A stretch of 64,000 nt of DNA, from assembly GCF_029892565.1 (NCBI RefSeq), contig NZ_JARXVH010000015.1:62001-126000 (forward strand), given 5' to 3'. The DNA comes from Streptomyces pseudovenezuelae (GTDB lineage: Bacteria > Actinomycetota > Actinomycetes > Streptomycetales > Streptomycetaceae). Below the pieces are notes generated by a model. It had not been told where the DNA came from. It saw only the letters and a list, made by a program, of their open reading frames with translations, and made no database searches. Shown in pieces: positions 22,147 to 31,768 of the stretch. How positions within the stretch are numbered: the first letter of the stretch is position 1; each line of letters opens with the position of its first letter. Made by a program: the position numbers and the translations under genes.

Positions 22147-24089
22147 TGTCCGTGGTCGACCGACAGGATTGGGACGTCGTCGTGGTCGGCGCCGGTGGCG
22201 CGGGCCTGCGGGCCGCCATCGAGGCGCGCGAGCGCGGCGCCCGTACGGCCGTGATCTGCAAGTCGCTGTTCGGCAAGGCGCACACGGTGATGGCCGAGGG
22301 CGGCATCGCGGCGGCGATGGGCAACGTCAACTCCGGTGACAACTGGGAGGTCCACTTCCGCGACACCATGCGCGGCGGCAAGTTCCTCAACCAGTGGCGG
22401 ATGGCGGAGCTGCACGCCAACGAAGCCCCGGACCGCGTATGGGAGTTGGAGACCTGGGGCGCGCTCTTCGACCGCACCAAGGACGGCCGCATCTCCCAGC
22501 GCAACTTCGGCGGTCACGAGTACCCGCGCCTCGCGCACGTCGGCGACCGCACCGGCCTGGAGCTGATCCGCACCCTCCAGCAGAAGATCGTCTCCCTGCA
22601 GCAGGAGGACTTCCGCGAGACGGGTGACTACGAGTCCCGCCTGAAGGTCTTTCAGGAGTGCACGGTCACACGGGTGTTGAAGGACGGCGACAAGGTCTCG
22701 GGCGTCTTCGGCTACGAGCGTGAGTCCGGCCGTTTCTTCGTCCTGGAAGCGCCCGCCGTGGTGATCGCGACCGGTGGCATCGGCAAGTCGTTCAAGGTGA
22801 CGTCGAACTCGTGGGAGTACACGGGCGACGGCCACGCGCTGGCGCTGCTGGCCGGGGCGCCGCTGCTGAACATGGAGTTCGTGCAGTTCCACCCGACGGG
22901 CATGGTCTGGCCGCCGTCCGTCAAGGGCATCCTGGTCACCGAGTCGGTCCGCGGTGACGGCGGGGTGCTGCGCAACTCCGAGGGCAAGCGGTTCATGTTC
23001 GACTACATCCCCGACGTCTTCAAGGAGAAGTACGCCCAGTCGGAGGAGGAGGGCGACCGCTGGTACGAGGACCCGGACCACAACCGGCGCCCACCGGAGC
23101 TGCTCCCGCGTGACGAGGTCGCCCGGGCCATCAACTCCGAGGTGAAGGCGGGCCGCGGCTCCCCGCACGGCGGTGTCTTCCTCGACGTGTCCACCCGGAT
23201 GCCGGCCGAGGTCATCCGGCGCCGACTGCCGTCCATGTACCACCAGTTCAAGGAGCTGGCGGACGTCGACATCACGGCGGAGGCGATGGAGGTCGGGCCC
23301 ACCTGCCACTACGTGATGGGCGGTATCGCGGTCGAGTCCGACACGGCCGCCGCACGCGGGGTGCCGGGGCTGTTCGCGGCCGGCGAGGTGGCCGGCGGCA
23401 TGCACGGTTCCAACCGCCTGGGCGGCAACTCCCTCTCCGACCTGCTGGTGTTCGGGCGCCGGGCGGGCTGGCACGCGGCCGAGTACGCGGCGGGCCTGAC
23501 CGACACCCGGCCACCGGTCGACGAGGACCAGATCGACACGGCGGCGGCGGAAGCCCTGCGCCCCTTCTCCGCCGAAGGCCCCGCCCCGGGCGCGGACGAC
23601 GGACGCCCGCCGGAGAACCCGTACACCCTCCACCAGGAGCTCCAGCAGGCCATGAACGACCTCGTCGGCATCATCCGCCGCGAGGGCGAGATGGAGCGAG
23701 CACTGGAGAAACTGGCGGATCTTCGGGTACGGGCCCGTCGGGCCGGCGTCGAGGGGCACCGGCAGTTCAACCCCGGCTGGCACCTCTCCCTGGACCTGCG
23801 CAACATGCTGCTGGTCAGCGAGTGCGTGGCCCGGGCCGCACTGGAGCGCACGGAGTCGCGCGGCGGCCACACCCGCGAGGACCACCCGGCGATGGACCGC
23901 AAGTGGCGCAACGTCAATCTCCTGTGCGCACTCACCGACCCCACGGGCGGCCTGCTCGCGACGGACCCCGTCAGCGGCCAGATCACCCTCACCCGCGAGA
24001 TCACCGAACCCATCCGCGCCGACCTGCTCGCTCTCTTCGAGAAGGAAGAGCTGGTCAAGTACCTCGCCGAAGAGGAGCTGTACGAGTGA
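22146..24089 (+). CDS. Succinate dehydrogenase/fumarate reductase, flavoprotein subunit
   Basis: FAD-bearing catalytic subunit (647 aa) that interconverts succinate and fumarate. FAD dinucleotide motif VVVVGAGGAGLRAAIEA (~11-27); covalent-FAD His in AHTVMAEGGIAAAMG (~45-60); the active-site segment with HPTG and the second FAD segment GSNRLGGNSLSDLLVFGRRAG near 425 are present. The C-terminal helical domain contains RTESRGGHTREDHP. It overlaps SdhC-type and SdhB-type genes at its two ends, confirming one operon. Confidence 0.95.
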   Translation: MSVVDRQDWDVVVVGAGGAGLRAAIEARERGARTAVICKSLFGKAHTVMAEGGIAAAMGNVNSGDNWEVHFRDTMRGGKFLNQWRMAELHANEAPDRVWELETWGALFDRTKDGRISQRNFGGHEYPRLAHVGDRTGLELIRTLQQKIVSLQQEDFRETGDYESRLKVFQECTVTRVLKDGDKVSGVFGYERESGRFFVLEAPAVVIATGGIGKSFKVTSNSWEYTGDGHALALLAGAPLLNMEFVQFHPTGMVWPPSVKGILVTESVRGDGGVLRNSEGKRFMFDYIPDVFKEKYAQSEEEGDRWYEDPDHNRRPPELLPRDEVARAINSEVKAGRGSPHGGVFLDVSTRMPAEVIRRRLPSMYHQFKELADVDITAEAMEVGPTCHYVMGGIAVESDTAAARGVPGLFAAGEVAGGMHGSNRLGGNSLSDLLVFGRRAGWHAAEYAAGLTDTRPPVDEDQIDTAAAEALRPFSAEGPAPGADDGRPPENPYTLHQELQQAMNDLVGIIRREGEMERALEKLADLRVRARRAGVEGHRQFNPGWHLSLDLRNMLLVSECVARAALERTESRGGHTREDHPAMDRKWRNVNLLCALTDPTGGLLATDPVSGQITLTREITEPIRADLLALFEKEELVKYLAEEELYE

Positions 24090-24862
24090 GCAGCTATGAG
24101 GCCGCCTTCAAGGTGTGGCGGGGTGACATCAAGGGCGGGGGCCTGGAGGACTTCAAGATCGAGGTCAACGACGGTGAGGTGGTGCTGGACATCATCCACC
24201 GCATCCAGGCGACCCAGGCCCCCGACCTCGCCGTGCGCTGGAACTGCAAGGCGGGCAAGTGCGGTTCGTGCTCCGCGGAGATCAACGGGCGTCCGCGGCT
24301 GATGTGCATGACCCGGATGTCGGTCTTCACGCGGGACGAGACGATCACGGTGACGCCCCTGCGCGCCTTCCCGGTCATCCGCGACCTGGTCACGGACGTC
24401 GGCTTCAACTACCAGAAGGCCAGGGAGGTTCCGTCCTTCGTACCGCCCGCCGACCTCGGTCCCGGCGAGTACCGCATGTTCCAGGAGGACGTGGACCGCT
24501 CGCAGGAGTTCCGCAAGTGCATCGAGTGCTTCCTGTGCCAGGACACCTGCCATGTGGTCCGCGACCACGAGGAGAACAAAACAGCCTTCGCCGGCCCGCG
24601 CTTCCTGATGCGGGTCGCGGAACTGGACATGCACCCCCTGGACGCGGCCGAGTCCACCGGCCTGGACCGCAAGGCCACCGCCCAGGAGGAACACGGCCTC
24701 GGCTACTGCAACATCACCAAGTGCTGCAGCGAGGTGTGCCCCGAGGGCATCCACATCACGGACAACGCGCTGATCCCCTTGAAGGAAAGGGCGGTTGACC
24801 GCAAGTACGACCCACTGGTGTGGCTGGGCTCGAAGATCAGGAGGCGGCCGACAGAAGGCTGA
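24086..24862 (+). CDS. Succinate dehydrogenase/fumarate reductase, iron-sulfur subunit
   Basis: Electron-transfer subunit (258 aa). The GTG start at 24086 overlaps the flavoprotein stop (GTGA). An N-terminal plant-type 2Fe-2S domain (CKAGKCGSCSAEINGRPRLMC) is followed by a C-terminal ferredoxin domain holding 4Fe-4S and 3Fe-4S ligands (CIECFLCQDTCH; CNITKCCSEVCPEGIH). It passes electrons from FAD to the membrane quinone site. Its last 26 bases overlap the converging kinase-like gene. Confidence 0.95.
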   Translation: MSSYEAAFKVWRGDIKGGGLEDFKIEVNDGEVVLDIIHRIQATQAPDLAVRWNCKAGKCGSCSAEINGRPRLMCMTRMSVFTRDETITVTPLRAFPVIRDLVTDVGFNYQKAREVPSFVPPADLGPGEYRMFQEDVDRSQEFRKCIECFLCQDTCHVVRDHEENKTAFAGPRFLMRVAELDMHPLDAAESTGLDRKATAQEEHGLGYCNITKCCSEVCPEGIHITDNALIPLKERAVDRKYDPLVWLGSKIRRRPTEG

Positions 24863-25856
24863 GCGCCTGCCCGAGGTTGTACTGCGCGATGCCCCGCATG
24901 AACTCCGCGTCCGGGAAGTCGCCGTCGAGCAGCCGGAGCGGACCCGCGACCAGGGAGAGGTGCATGGCGAGGCGGTAGAGCCGGAGCCGGTCCTCGTCCA
25001 GGTCGGGGGTGCGCAGCACGTCGTAGTGCGGGCCGAAGCGGAGCCGCAGGAAGACGTGCTCCCACTCCAGGTCGAAGTACATCAGGCCCTCGATGTCGAT
25101 CAGGGCCGGGTGCCCGTCGGCGGTCACCAGGACGTGGTCCGGGCCGAGTTCGCCGTGGATGAGGGTGTGGCGGTCACGGGGACGGACGGCGGCGGCCAGC
25201 TTCCGTACGGCGTCGGCCAGTTGATCGCGGACGGCGGCCGCCCTCGGCTCCCGTACGGCGATCTCCGCGATGTCGCGCAGGGCACCGTCCGTGACCCGCC
25301 CCTCGCACGAACTCCCGGACGGCACACCGCCGTTGTCGACCAGGGCGACCTTGCCGAAGGTCGGGCCCTGCCGGGCGTGCAGGGTGGTGAGCAGTTCGGC
25401 GAGCCGCTCCAACGTCTCGGCCGCCGCGCGGGGTTCGTCGCGCAGCGCCTCCTCCAGGCTGCCGCCGCGCACGTCCTCGACGATCGCCGCGTCGGCCGGG
25501 AGGTGGGTGTGCGTGGCGTCGGCGTGCAGGAGGGCGGGGGTGCGGACGCCGGCTGCCGCGAGGCGGTCGTGCGCCGCGGTGAACAGGCCGAGGCCGGTGC
25601 CGTGGGAGAAGGGATCGCGCGGGTCGGGGGGCGCGGCGTCCCAGTAGTCCTCGTCGGGCGACCAGACGTAGGCGACGGCCGTGGAGTCGTCGTCGAGGGT
25701 GAGCCGGTAGACGCCCTTCTTGGAACCGCCGCGCAGGCGGGTGACCGCGGTGAGGGTGCGGTTGCCGTCGAGGGCGGCGCGGGTGAGGGGGGCGAGGTCG
25801 GCGCGGGTGAGGGGGGTGCGGGGTTGCTGCGCGGGCTGTGGGTTCGGGCGGCTCAC
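24837..25856 (-). CDS. Aminoglycoside phosphotransferase/kinase-like protein
   Basis: Protein-kinase-like fold (339 aa) of the APH/choline kinase group. Nucleotide-loop-like RLRGGSKKGVYRLTL (~41-55) and catalytic-loop region LIHGELGPDHVLV, followed by LIDIEGLMYFDLEWE. Two catalytic-loop positions differ from the family HGDxxxxN pattern: Asp is Glu and Asn is His, so phosphotransfer may be altered or lost. Nothing in the context suggests a substrate. Its start overlaps the stop of the gene upstream (ATGA-type), so the pair is an operon. Confidence 0.75.
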   Translation of the reverse strand: MSRPNPQPAQQPRTPLTRADLAPLTRAALDGNRTLTAVTRLRGGSKKGVYRLTLDDDSTAVAYVWSPDEDYWDAAPPDPRDPFSHGTGLGLFTAAHDRLAAAGVRTPALLHADATHTHLPADAAIVEDVRGGSLEEALRDEPRAAAETLERLAELLTTLHARQGPTFGKVALVDNGGVPSGSSCEGRVTDGALRDIAEIAVREPRAAAVRDQLADAVRKLAAAVRPRDRHTLIHGELGPDHVLVTADGHPALIDIEGLMYFDLEWEHVFLRLRFGPHYDVLRTPDLDEDRLRLYRLAMHLSLVAGPLRLLDGDFPDAEFMRGIAQYNLGQALSLLSAAS

Positions 25857-26986
25857 GACGTGTGTACCCAGTCCTTCCGGTAGGCCGTCCAGTCATCCTC
25901 CGTGGCGGCGAAGTCGACGTACAGGGCGACGCCGAAGCGGGCGCGGTCCGCGTCCGTGCGGGACAGGCCCAGGCGGACGCCCCGGACGGCGGCGGGGACC
26001 GTCTCGGCGGCGGCGCGGTGGCCGAACTTGTTCTCGTGGAAGAACGGCAGGCCCATCAGCAGGTCGGTGGAGGCCGGGGTCACTTCGAGGGCGAGCGAGG
26101 TCTGCTGGGCGACGTAACCGCCGTACAGGCTCTCCAACGGCTGCGAGGTGTCGTACGACATCACCGCGATCTGGTCGACCCGGCGCGCGACCTGCCCGAA
26201 GTACGCCTGCGACCACCACTTGGGGTGTCCGGTGAGGGCGCCGGCGACGGAGTTCAGCGCCGGGAGCGGGTCGATCTGGTGGGCGGCGACGGAGAGCGGG
26301 ACGCCGGCCGCGGCGGTGACCCGGTGCAGGGCGTCGAGCAGGGCGAGGTAGTCGCGGTCACCGGAGTGCAGGGGTTCCAGGTCGAAGTGGGCGCCGTCGA
26401 AACCGGCGGCCAGGATCTGCCGGGTGGACGTGACGACGGCCGCACGGGTCGCCGCGCGGCCGAGACGGAGACCGTCGGGGGACTCGGTGGCCAGCTTGTC
26501 GCCGAGCCAGGCCTGGACGCGGACGCCGGGGGCGGCGGCATGCATGGCCCTGATCAGCCAACGCGCCTTGGGGTAGGCCGAGTTGGAGAGCGTGCCGTCG
26601 TGCTCCAGGGGGCCGGCGTGGACGTACAGGTCTCGGATGCCCGTGGTTTCGAGGCGGCGGGCGAGGGCGGTGACATCCGCGTCCGTCTTCCGGCCGTCGA
26701 CCCAGGCGTGGCCCAGCCAGATCGCGTCGCGGTTCCGGGTGTACGTACCGGGGGCCGGGTCGCCGGTGTAGTTGAGGCGGAGGGCGGTCGCGGCGGCGAG
26801 GACGGGGAGGAGGAGGGCCACGAGCAGGGCGAGGGCGACGAGTCTCAGACGGCGACGCCACGGCCTGCCCGGCCGTTCTGGCCGTTCCGGCGCCGCAGCC
26901 CCCTCGACTTCCTCCGCTCCGGCGTCCCCGACCGTCTCCTCCTTCTGTTCCCGCTCCTGCTCCTGCACGTCGTCCCCCTCGGTCAT
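25853..26986 (-). CDS. Membrane-anchored putative glycoside hydrolase
   Basis: 377 aa. ATG 26986 is preferred because a purine-rich GGAGGG tract precedes it; a further in-frame ATG at 27079 lacks a site and would overlap the divergent gene. An acidic cytoplasmic head (~1-45) is followed by one membrane helix (~50-68, VALALLVALLLPVLAAATAL) and an extracytoplasmic domain. FDGAHFDLEPL resembles the catalytic DxxDxDxE strand of GH18-like TIM barrels, and a downstream IAVMSYD fits the family. Substrate unknown. Confidence 0.7.
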   Translation of the reverse strand: MTEGDDVQEQEREQKEETVGDAGAEEVEGAAAPERPERPGRPWRRRLRLVALALLVALLLPVLAAATALRLNYTGDPAPGTYTRNRDAIWLGHAWVDGRKTDADVTALARRLETTGIRDLYVHAGPLEHDGTLSNSAYPKARWLIRAMHAAAPGVRVQAWLGDKLATESPDGLRLGRAATRAAVVTSTRQILAAGFDGAHFDLEPLHSGDRDYLALLDALHRVTAAAGVPLSVAAHQIDPLPALNSVAGALTGHPKWWSQAYFGQVARRVDQIAVMSYDTSQPLESLYGGYVAQQTSLALEVTPASTDLLMGLPFFHENKFGHRAAAETVPAAVRGVRLGLSRTDADRARFGVALYVDFAATEDDWTAYRKDWVHTS

Positions 26987-27069
26987 CGCCCTCGCCCTCC
27001 CCCTCCCCGGCCCCCACCCTTGCCCCACCCCGGTCGCGCGCCCGCATTCCTGCTCATACGCTCCGAAAT

Positions 27070-28680
27070 GTGACGTCATCCATGATTCGGGGTCGGCCGC
27101 GGCGGGCCGGTCGGGCCCACATATCCGTGCGGGTGGTGCACACCTTGGTGGGCGGGCTGGCCGGGGTGGTGTGGCTGGTGCTGCCGGGGATGACGATCAA
27201 CGCCGCCGTCCCGGTTCCGGTGGCCCGCCAGGCCCCCGGCACGGAGACCGCGACCGTGGCCGACGCGGCGGAGGAGGACGAGAAGGCCACCGTCGACCTG
27301 GTGCTGCCGCTCGTCGCCGTGGGAGCCGCGGCCGTGCTCGCCGGGTACGGATACGTACGGCGCACCCGCCGGGCGAAGAACCGAACCACCCCCGGACGAA
27401 TATCCACCCTCCCCTCCCCCACCGCGCCCCCGCTCCCCGAACTCGACGAACGCGCACGGGCGTTGCTCACCGAGGCCGACGACTGGGTGCGCACCAGCCG
27501 CGAGGAACTCGGCTTCGCGACGGCACGCTTCGCAACAGCGGCCGTCGAACCCTCCGCGAAGGTCCTGGCGGACGCCGAGGCAGAGCTCTCGGCCGCGTTC
27601 CGGATGCGCCAGCAGTACGACGACGGCGTCCCGGAGGACGAGACGGCCCGGCGCCACGCGCTCGCGGGCATCGTCGGACGGTGCCAGGAGGCGGGGCGGG
27701 TACTGGACTCCGAGGCCCCTGCGTTCGACCGGCTGCGGGGACTGGAGCGGAGCGTGGGCGAGGCGCTGGAGATCGCGGAGACCCGGTTCCGGGAACTGGC
27801 CGGGCGCACCGGCACGGCCGAGACGACACTCACCGAGCTGCGCGATCGGTACGGCCCGGCAGCGATCGACTGCGTCACGGGCTACGTGGAACACGCCAAG
27901 GACCGCCTCGTCTTCACCACCTCCCGCCTCAACGAGTCCCGCCAGACGGCCGACCGCGGCGAGAGCCGACGAGCCATCCGCCACCTGCGCGAGGCCGAGG
28001 GCGCGGTCACCCAGGCGGCCGAGTTCGTCACCGCCGTCGACCACCTGGCCACCGACCTGTCGACGGCCGCGAACCTGCTCCCGACGGCGCTGACGGGCGC
28101 GGAGGCGGAACTGGCGGAGGCGCGGGTCGCTGAGCGGGCAGCGGGGGGCCAGGAACGTCCGCGGAAGCCCCTGCCCCCCGCCGACCTCCATGCCCGTCTC
28201 GCCCAGGCCGACCTCGTCCTGGCCGCCGTACGGGAAGAGCTGACCGGTGGGCCGTACGACTCGCTCGACGCCCTGCGCAGGGTCGTGCGGGCGGTGTTGC
28301 CGGTCGCCGGGGGGCGGGCCGGGGTGCTGGCGGTGGCCGCGTCGCTCGTGGCGGAGTCGAGCCTGCGGGGCGCGGACGGTTTCGTCGCGACGCACCGGGG
28401 TGTCGTCGGCGCCACCGCGCGGACCCGGCTCGCGGAGGCGGTGCGGCTGCTCGGCGCGGAGCCGGCCGACCCGCTCGCCGCCGACGCCCTGGCCGGCGAG
28501 GCCCGTGCGCTCGCGGAGCGGGACGTGCGGGTGCACGGCAATCCGGTCGCGGGCGCGGCCGAGCACGCGAGCGGGCTCGCGGGGGCAGTCCTCGGCGAAG
28601 TCCTGCTGAGCGAGGGCATTCCGCCCAGCTTCGGCGGGCCGCGTACCAGGGGTCGGCACGACGGCGACGACCCCTCCTGA
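27070..28680 (+). CDS. Membrane protein with long helical C-terminal region (TPM-protein-like, no TPM domain)
   Basis: 536 aa. Two hydrophobic segments (~22-44 and ~78-95) bracket a short extracytoplasmic stretch; the rest is Ala/Arg/Glu-rich helix resembling the C-terminal half of Streptomyces TPM-domain proteins. The TPM phosphatase domain itself seems absent: only ~30 residues lie between the membrane segments. Start is GTG 27070 or ATG 27082; neither has a clear ribosome site. Divergent from the glycosidase-like gene. No function can be assigned. Confidence 0.7.
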   Translation: MTSSMIRGRPRRAGRAHISVRVVHTLVGGLAGVVWLVLPGMTINAAVPVPVARQAPGTETATVADAAEEDEKATVDLVLPLVAVGAAAVLAGYGYVRRTRRAKNRTTPGRISTLPSPTAPPLPELDERARALLTEADDWVRTSREELGFATARFATAAVEPSAKVLADAEAELSAAFRMRQQYDDGVPEDETARRHALAGIVGRCQEAGRVLDSEAPAFDRLRGLERSVGEALEIAETRFRELAGRTGTAETTLTELRDRYGPAAIDCVTGYVEHAKDRLVFTTSRLNESRQTADRGESRRAIRHLREAEGAVTQAAEFVTAVDHLATDLSTAANLLPTALTGAEAELAEARVAERAAGGQERPRKPLPPADLHARLAQADLVLAAVREELTGGPYDSLDALRRVVRAVLPVAGGRAGVLAVAASLVAESSLRGADGFVATHRGVVGATARTRLAEAVRLLGAEPADPLAADALAGEARALAERDVRVHGNPVAGAAEHASGLAGAVLGEVLLSEGIPPSFGGPRTRGRHDGDDPS

Positions 28681-28735
28681 GCCCGTCTCTCTTGCCCGTC
28701 CGGCTCGACCTGCCCGGTCCTGCTCGTCCTGCCCG

Positions 28736-31438
28736 TCAGAACAGGCTCAGCAACGCCTCCGCCGGATCCGTGAGCCCCGTCTCCCCGTCCGGCAGCGGCA
28801 GTTCGAACCACACCGTCTTGCCGCGAGGCGTCCGGCGCGAACCCCACGCCGCGCTCAGCAGACCCACCAGCTGAAGACCACGCCCGCCCTCGTCCGTGTC
28901 GCGGGCGCGGCGGCGGCGGGGTTGGACCAGGCCGGAGTCCCAGACCTCGCAGACGAGGGTGCGGTCGAGGAGGAGGCGGAGTCTGATGTCGCCCTCGCCG
29001 TAGCGCAGGGCGTTGGTGACCAGCTCGCTGACGAGCAGTTCGGTCGTGTCGACCAGGGGCTCCAGGTCCCAGGAGAGCAGCTGTCCGCGGGCGTACTCGC
29101 GGGCCTTGCCGACGCTGCGGGGCTCGCGCGGGAGCGTCCAGTCGCCGACCGAGTCGGCGGGCAGGCCCTGGACGCGGGCCATGAGGAGGGCGATGTCGTC
29201 CTCGCCGTGGTGGCTGTCGAGGGTGTTGAGGACGTGGTCGCAGACGTCCTCCAGCGGGAGGGTGGGGTCCGTGAGCGCGCCGACGAAGGCCTGGAGGCCC
29301 TCGTCGAGGGGGTGGTCGCGGGACTCGACCAGTCCATCCGTGTAGAGCGCCAGCAGCGCGCCCTCGGGCAGCTCGACCTCCACCTCCTCGAACGGCTCCC
29401 CGCCGACCCCGAGCGGCATGCCCGGCGGCACGTCGAGCATCAGCGCGTCCTCGCCGGGTTCGACCAGGACGGGCGGCAGATGGCCCGCGTTGGCGAAGGT
29501 GCAGCGGCGGGTGACGGAGTCGTAGACGGCGTAGACGCAGGTCGCCAGGTACACCTCGGAGAGGTCGGCCTCGCGGGGGCGGCGCGCGGCGCGGGTGGCC
29601 TGCTGGACGCCGCCGGGGGCGCCGAGGCCGCGGGCGATCTCGTCCAACGCGCTGAGCACCTCGGCCGGTTCGAGGTCCAGCAGGGCCAGCGTGCGGACGG
29701 CGGAGCGGAGTTCACCCATCGCCACCGCCGCGCGCAGCCCGCGGCCCATGACGTCGCCGACCACCAACGCCGTGCGGTGACCGGGCAGTTCGATGACGTC
29801 GAACCAGTCGCCGCCGACCTCGCTGGGCCGGTCGGCGTAGGAGTTGCCCGGCAGATAGCGACACGCGATGTCCAGACCGGACGCCACCGGGTCGCCGGGC
29901 GGCAGCAACGACCGTTGCAGCATCAGCGCGCGCTCGTGCTCACGCCGGTACAGCCGGGCGTTGTCGATACAGACCGCGGCCCGCGCCGCCAGCTCGACGG
30001 CGAGATCCCGGTCCCGGTCCCCGAACGGCTCGCTCCCCTTGGTCCGGGCGAACTGCGCGAGTCCTACGACGGTGTCGTGGGCGACCATCGGCACGGCCAG
30101 CGTGGACTGGACGAGGCCGCCCTCCTCGGGCGGGATGCTCTGCGTGCGCGCGGTGCGCAGGGCGTCCGCGCACAGCGAGTTGAACGAGAAGTGGTGCACG
30201 GCGCCGACCGCGACGGGATCGCCGGAGCCGGGCAGCGGCGCGTCCGAGACGGCGCTGGCGAAGGCGACCCGGCGCAGCTCGGCACTGCCGTCGGCGAGGC
30301 CGGGCGGGGTCTCGTCGCCGGCCAGCAGGCCCTGGTAGAGGTCGACGGTGGCGAGGTCGCAGAAGCCGGGGACGACGACGTCGAGGAGTTCGCGGGCCGT
30401 GGTCTCCAGGTCGAGGGAGTTGCCGATGCGGGCGCCGGCCTCGTTCAGAAGGGCGAGATTGCGCCGTGCGGCGGCCGCTTCCCGGGCGGCGGCGCGACGG
30501 GCGGTGATGTCGGTTCCGAGCCAGGCGATGCCGATGGGGCGGCCGCTGCCGCTGTGCACGCGGTAGAGGTTGATGGACCAGTGCCGACGTTCGTCGGAGC
30601 CCGGCAGGAAGCCGGTGACGTGCATGTCCGTGATGGAGTCGCCGGTCTCCAGGACGCGGCGCAGGGTCGCGGCGACGCGCTCGGCCTCGGGGCGCGGCAG
30701 ATAGTCGGTCACGCCCTTGCCGCGGTGGTCGTCGGGTGTGCCGCCGAAGAGGGAGGCGAACCGCATGTTGGCGCGGCGGACCCGCAGGTCGGGGTCGATC
30801 AGCAGAAACCCGAACGGAGATTGACCGAAAATCGACTGCGAGGCGGCGAGGTCGGTCTCGATGCTGCGCAGGGTGCGCACGTCCACGACGATGCAGACGG
30901 CGGCCTTCTCGCCTTCCTCGGTCCGGGTCGGCATGACGTAGACCTCGGCGAGGCCCTCGCGTCCGCCCTCGCCGTCGGCGCCCGGCGGCACCCGGAACGG
31001 GACCACTCCGGTCCACTCGCGCCCGTCGAGGATCTCGGCCATCTTCCGCTGGCCCTGCTCGCGCAGGTCGGAGTCGATGAACGCCTCGATGGGGTCCATG
31101 CCCACGGCGTGCTCGGCGGGAATCCCGAAGAGCTGCTCGGCGCGCAGGCTCCACTGGTCGACCAGCCCGTCGGGGCCGATGGAGAAGGACGCGACCTTGA
31201 TGTAGTCGTAGATCGAGCCGGGCGGGCTGCTCTGCCAGATGGCGTCGCCGGGCGGCGCCTCGTCGGAGCCGAACCCGATGTCGCGCCGGCCCGCGCCGAA
31301 GAAGGACCCGGAGGAGGACAGCGCCGAGCCACCCGTGGCCCCACGCGTCACGTCGGCCGCGGCATCACCCGCGGCCTCCGTCCTCGCGCCGTCCGACGGG
31401 TCCTCGGACTCCGTGGCCTTCGCTGGTATCTCGCTCAC
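28736..31438 (-). CDS. PAS-PAS-GAF-SpoIIE phosphatase with C-terminal anti-sigma-type kinase domain
   Basis: Multidomain regulator (~900 aa) that can both phosphorylate and dephosphorylate anti-sigma antagonists. GTG 31438 is preferred, with GGAGGGG upstream. In order: disordered acidic head, PAS (~75-190), PAS (~200-320, FGFLLIDPDLRVRRANMRFASLF), GAF (~345-510), SpoIIE PP2C (~530-740, GGDWFDVIELPGHRTALVVGDVMGRG), and HATPase (~775-895, LVSELVTNALRYGEG ... GRGLQLVGLLSAAWG). It is a partner-switching module of the kind abundant in Streptomyces. A second, free-standing kinase of the same class lies just upstream. Confidence 0.9.
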   Translation of the reverse strand: MSEIPAKATESEDPSDGARTEAAGDAAADVTRGATGGSALSSSGSFFGAGRRDIGFGSDEAPPGDAIWQSSPPGSIYDYIKVASFSIGPDGLVDQWSLRAEQLFGIPAEHAVGMDPIEAFIDSDLREQGQRKMAEILDGREWTGVVPFRVPPGADGEGGREGLAEVYVMPTRTEEGEKAAVCIVVDVRTLRSIETDLAASQSIFGQSPFGFLLIDPDLRVRRANMRFASLFGGTPDDHRGKGVTDYLPRPEAERVAATLRRVLETGDSITDMHVTGFLPGSDERRHWSINLYRVHSGSGRPIGIAWLGTDITARRAAAREAAAARRNLALLNEAGARIGNSLDLETTARELLDVVVPGFCDLATVDLYQGLLAGDETPPGLADGSAELRRVAFASAVSDAPLPGSGDPVAVGAVHHFSFNSLCADALRTARTQSIPPEEGGLVQSTLAVPMVAHDTVVGLAQFARTKGSEPFGDRDRDLAVELAARAAVCIDNARLYRREHERALMLQRSLLPPGDPVASGLDIACRYLPGNSYADRPSEVGGDWFDVIELPGHRTALVVGDVMGRGLRAAVAMGELRSAVRTLALLDLEPAEVLSALDEIARGLGAPGGVQQATRAARRPREADLSEVYLATCVYAVYDSVTRRCTFANAGHLPPVLVEPGEDALMLDVPPGMPLGVGGEPFEEVEVELPEGALLALYTDGLVESRDHPLDEGLQAFVGALTDPTLPLEDVCDHVLNTLDSHHGEDDIALLMARVQGLPADSVGDWTLPREPRSVGKAREYARGQLLSWDLEPLVDTTELLVSELVTNALRYGEGDIRLRLLLDRTLVCEVWDSGLVQPRRRRARDTDEGGRGLQLVGLLSAAWGSRRTPRGKTVWFELPLPDGETGLTDPAEALLSLF

Positions 31439-31608
31439 GCGAACCGTCCCCTCCAGCTCACCGCGTCCGGCACCGGTCACCGGGGGCGGCTGCCCGCAGT
31501 ATCCAGCACTACGGCGCCGCACAACACGGTGTTCACGATCACAGCACGGTCCCGACGGTTTTCGGTCCGGACCGTGACAACACTTCCAGTCTTCTAACCA
31601 GCCCACAC

Positions 31609-31631
31609 GTCGTCGAATCACGCTCGACGAC
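31609..31631. promoter_or_regulatory. Perfect dyad GTCGTCGA-N7-TCGACGAC
   Basis: 8-bp arms with a 7-bp spacer inside the 330-bp gap (31439-31768) between the two regulator genes. It is the best operator candidate there; about 170 bp upstream of the phosphatase start. No other feature is evident in the gap. Confidence 0.4.
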
Positions 31632-31768
31632 AACTGCCACTGGCCTGAACCAGCCACTGGACAGCGCGAAGGCCCGCGTACAGGGTCCCGCTGGACGGTT
31701 CCGGCCCGTGCGTACAGGGCCGACGCGCGCGATCCGCAGGGAAACACGGTCCCGGAGCGGTGCGCGGT

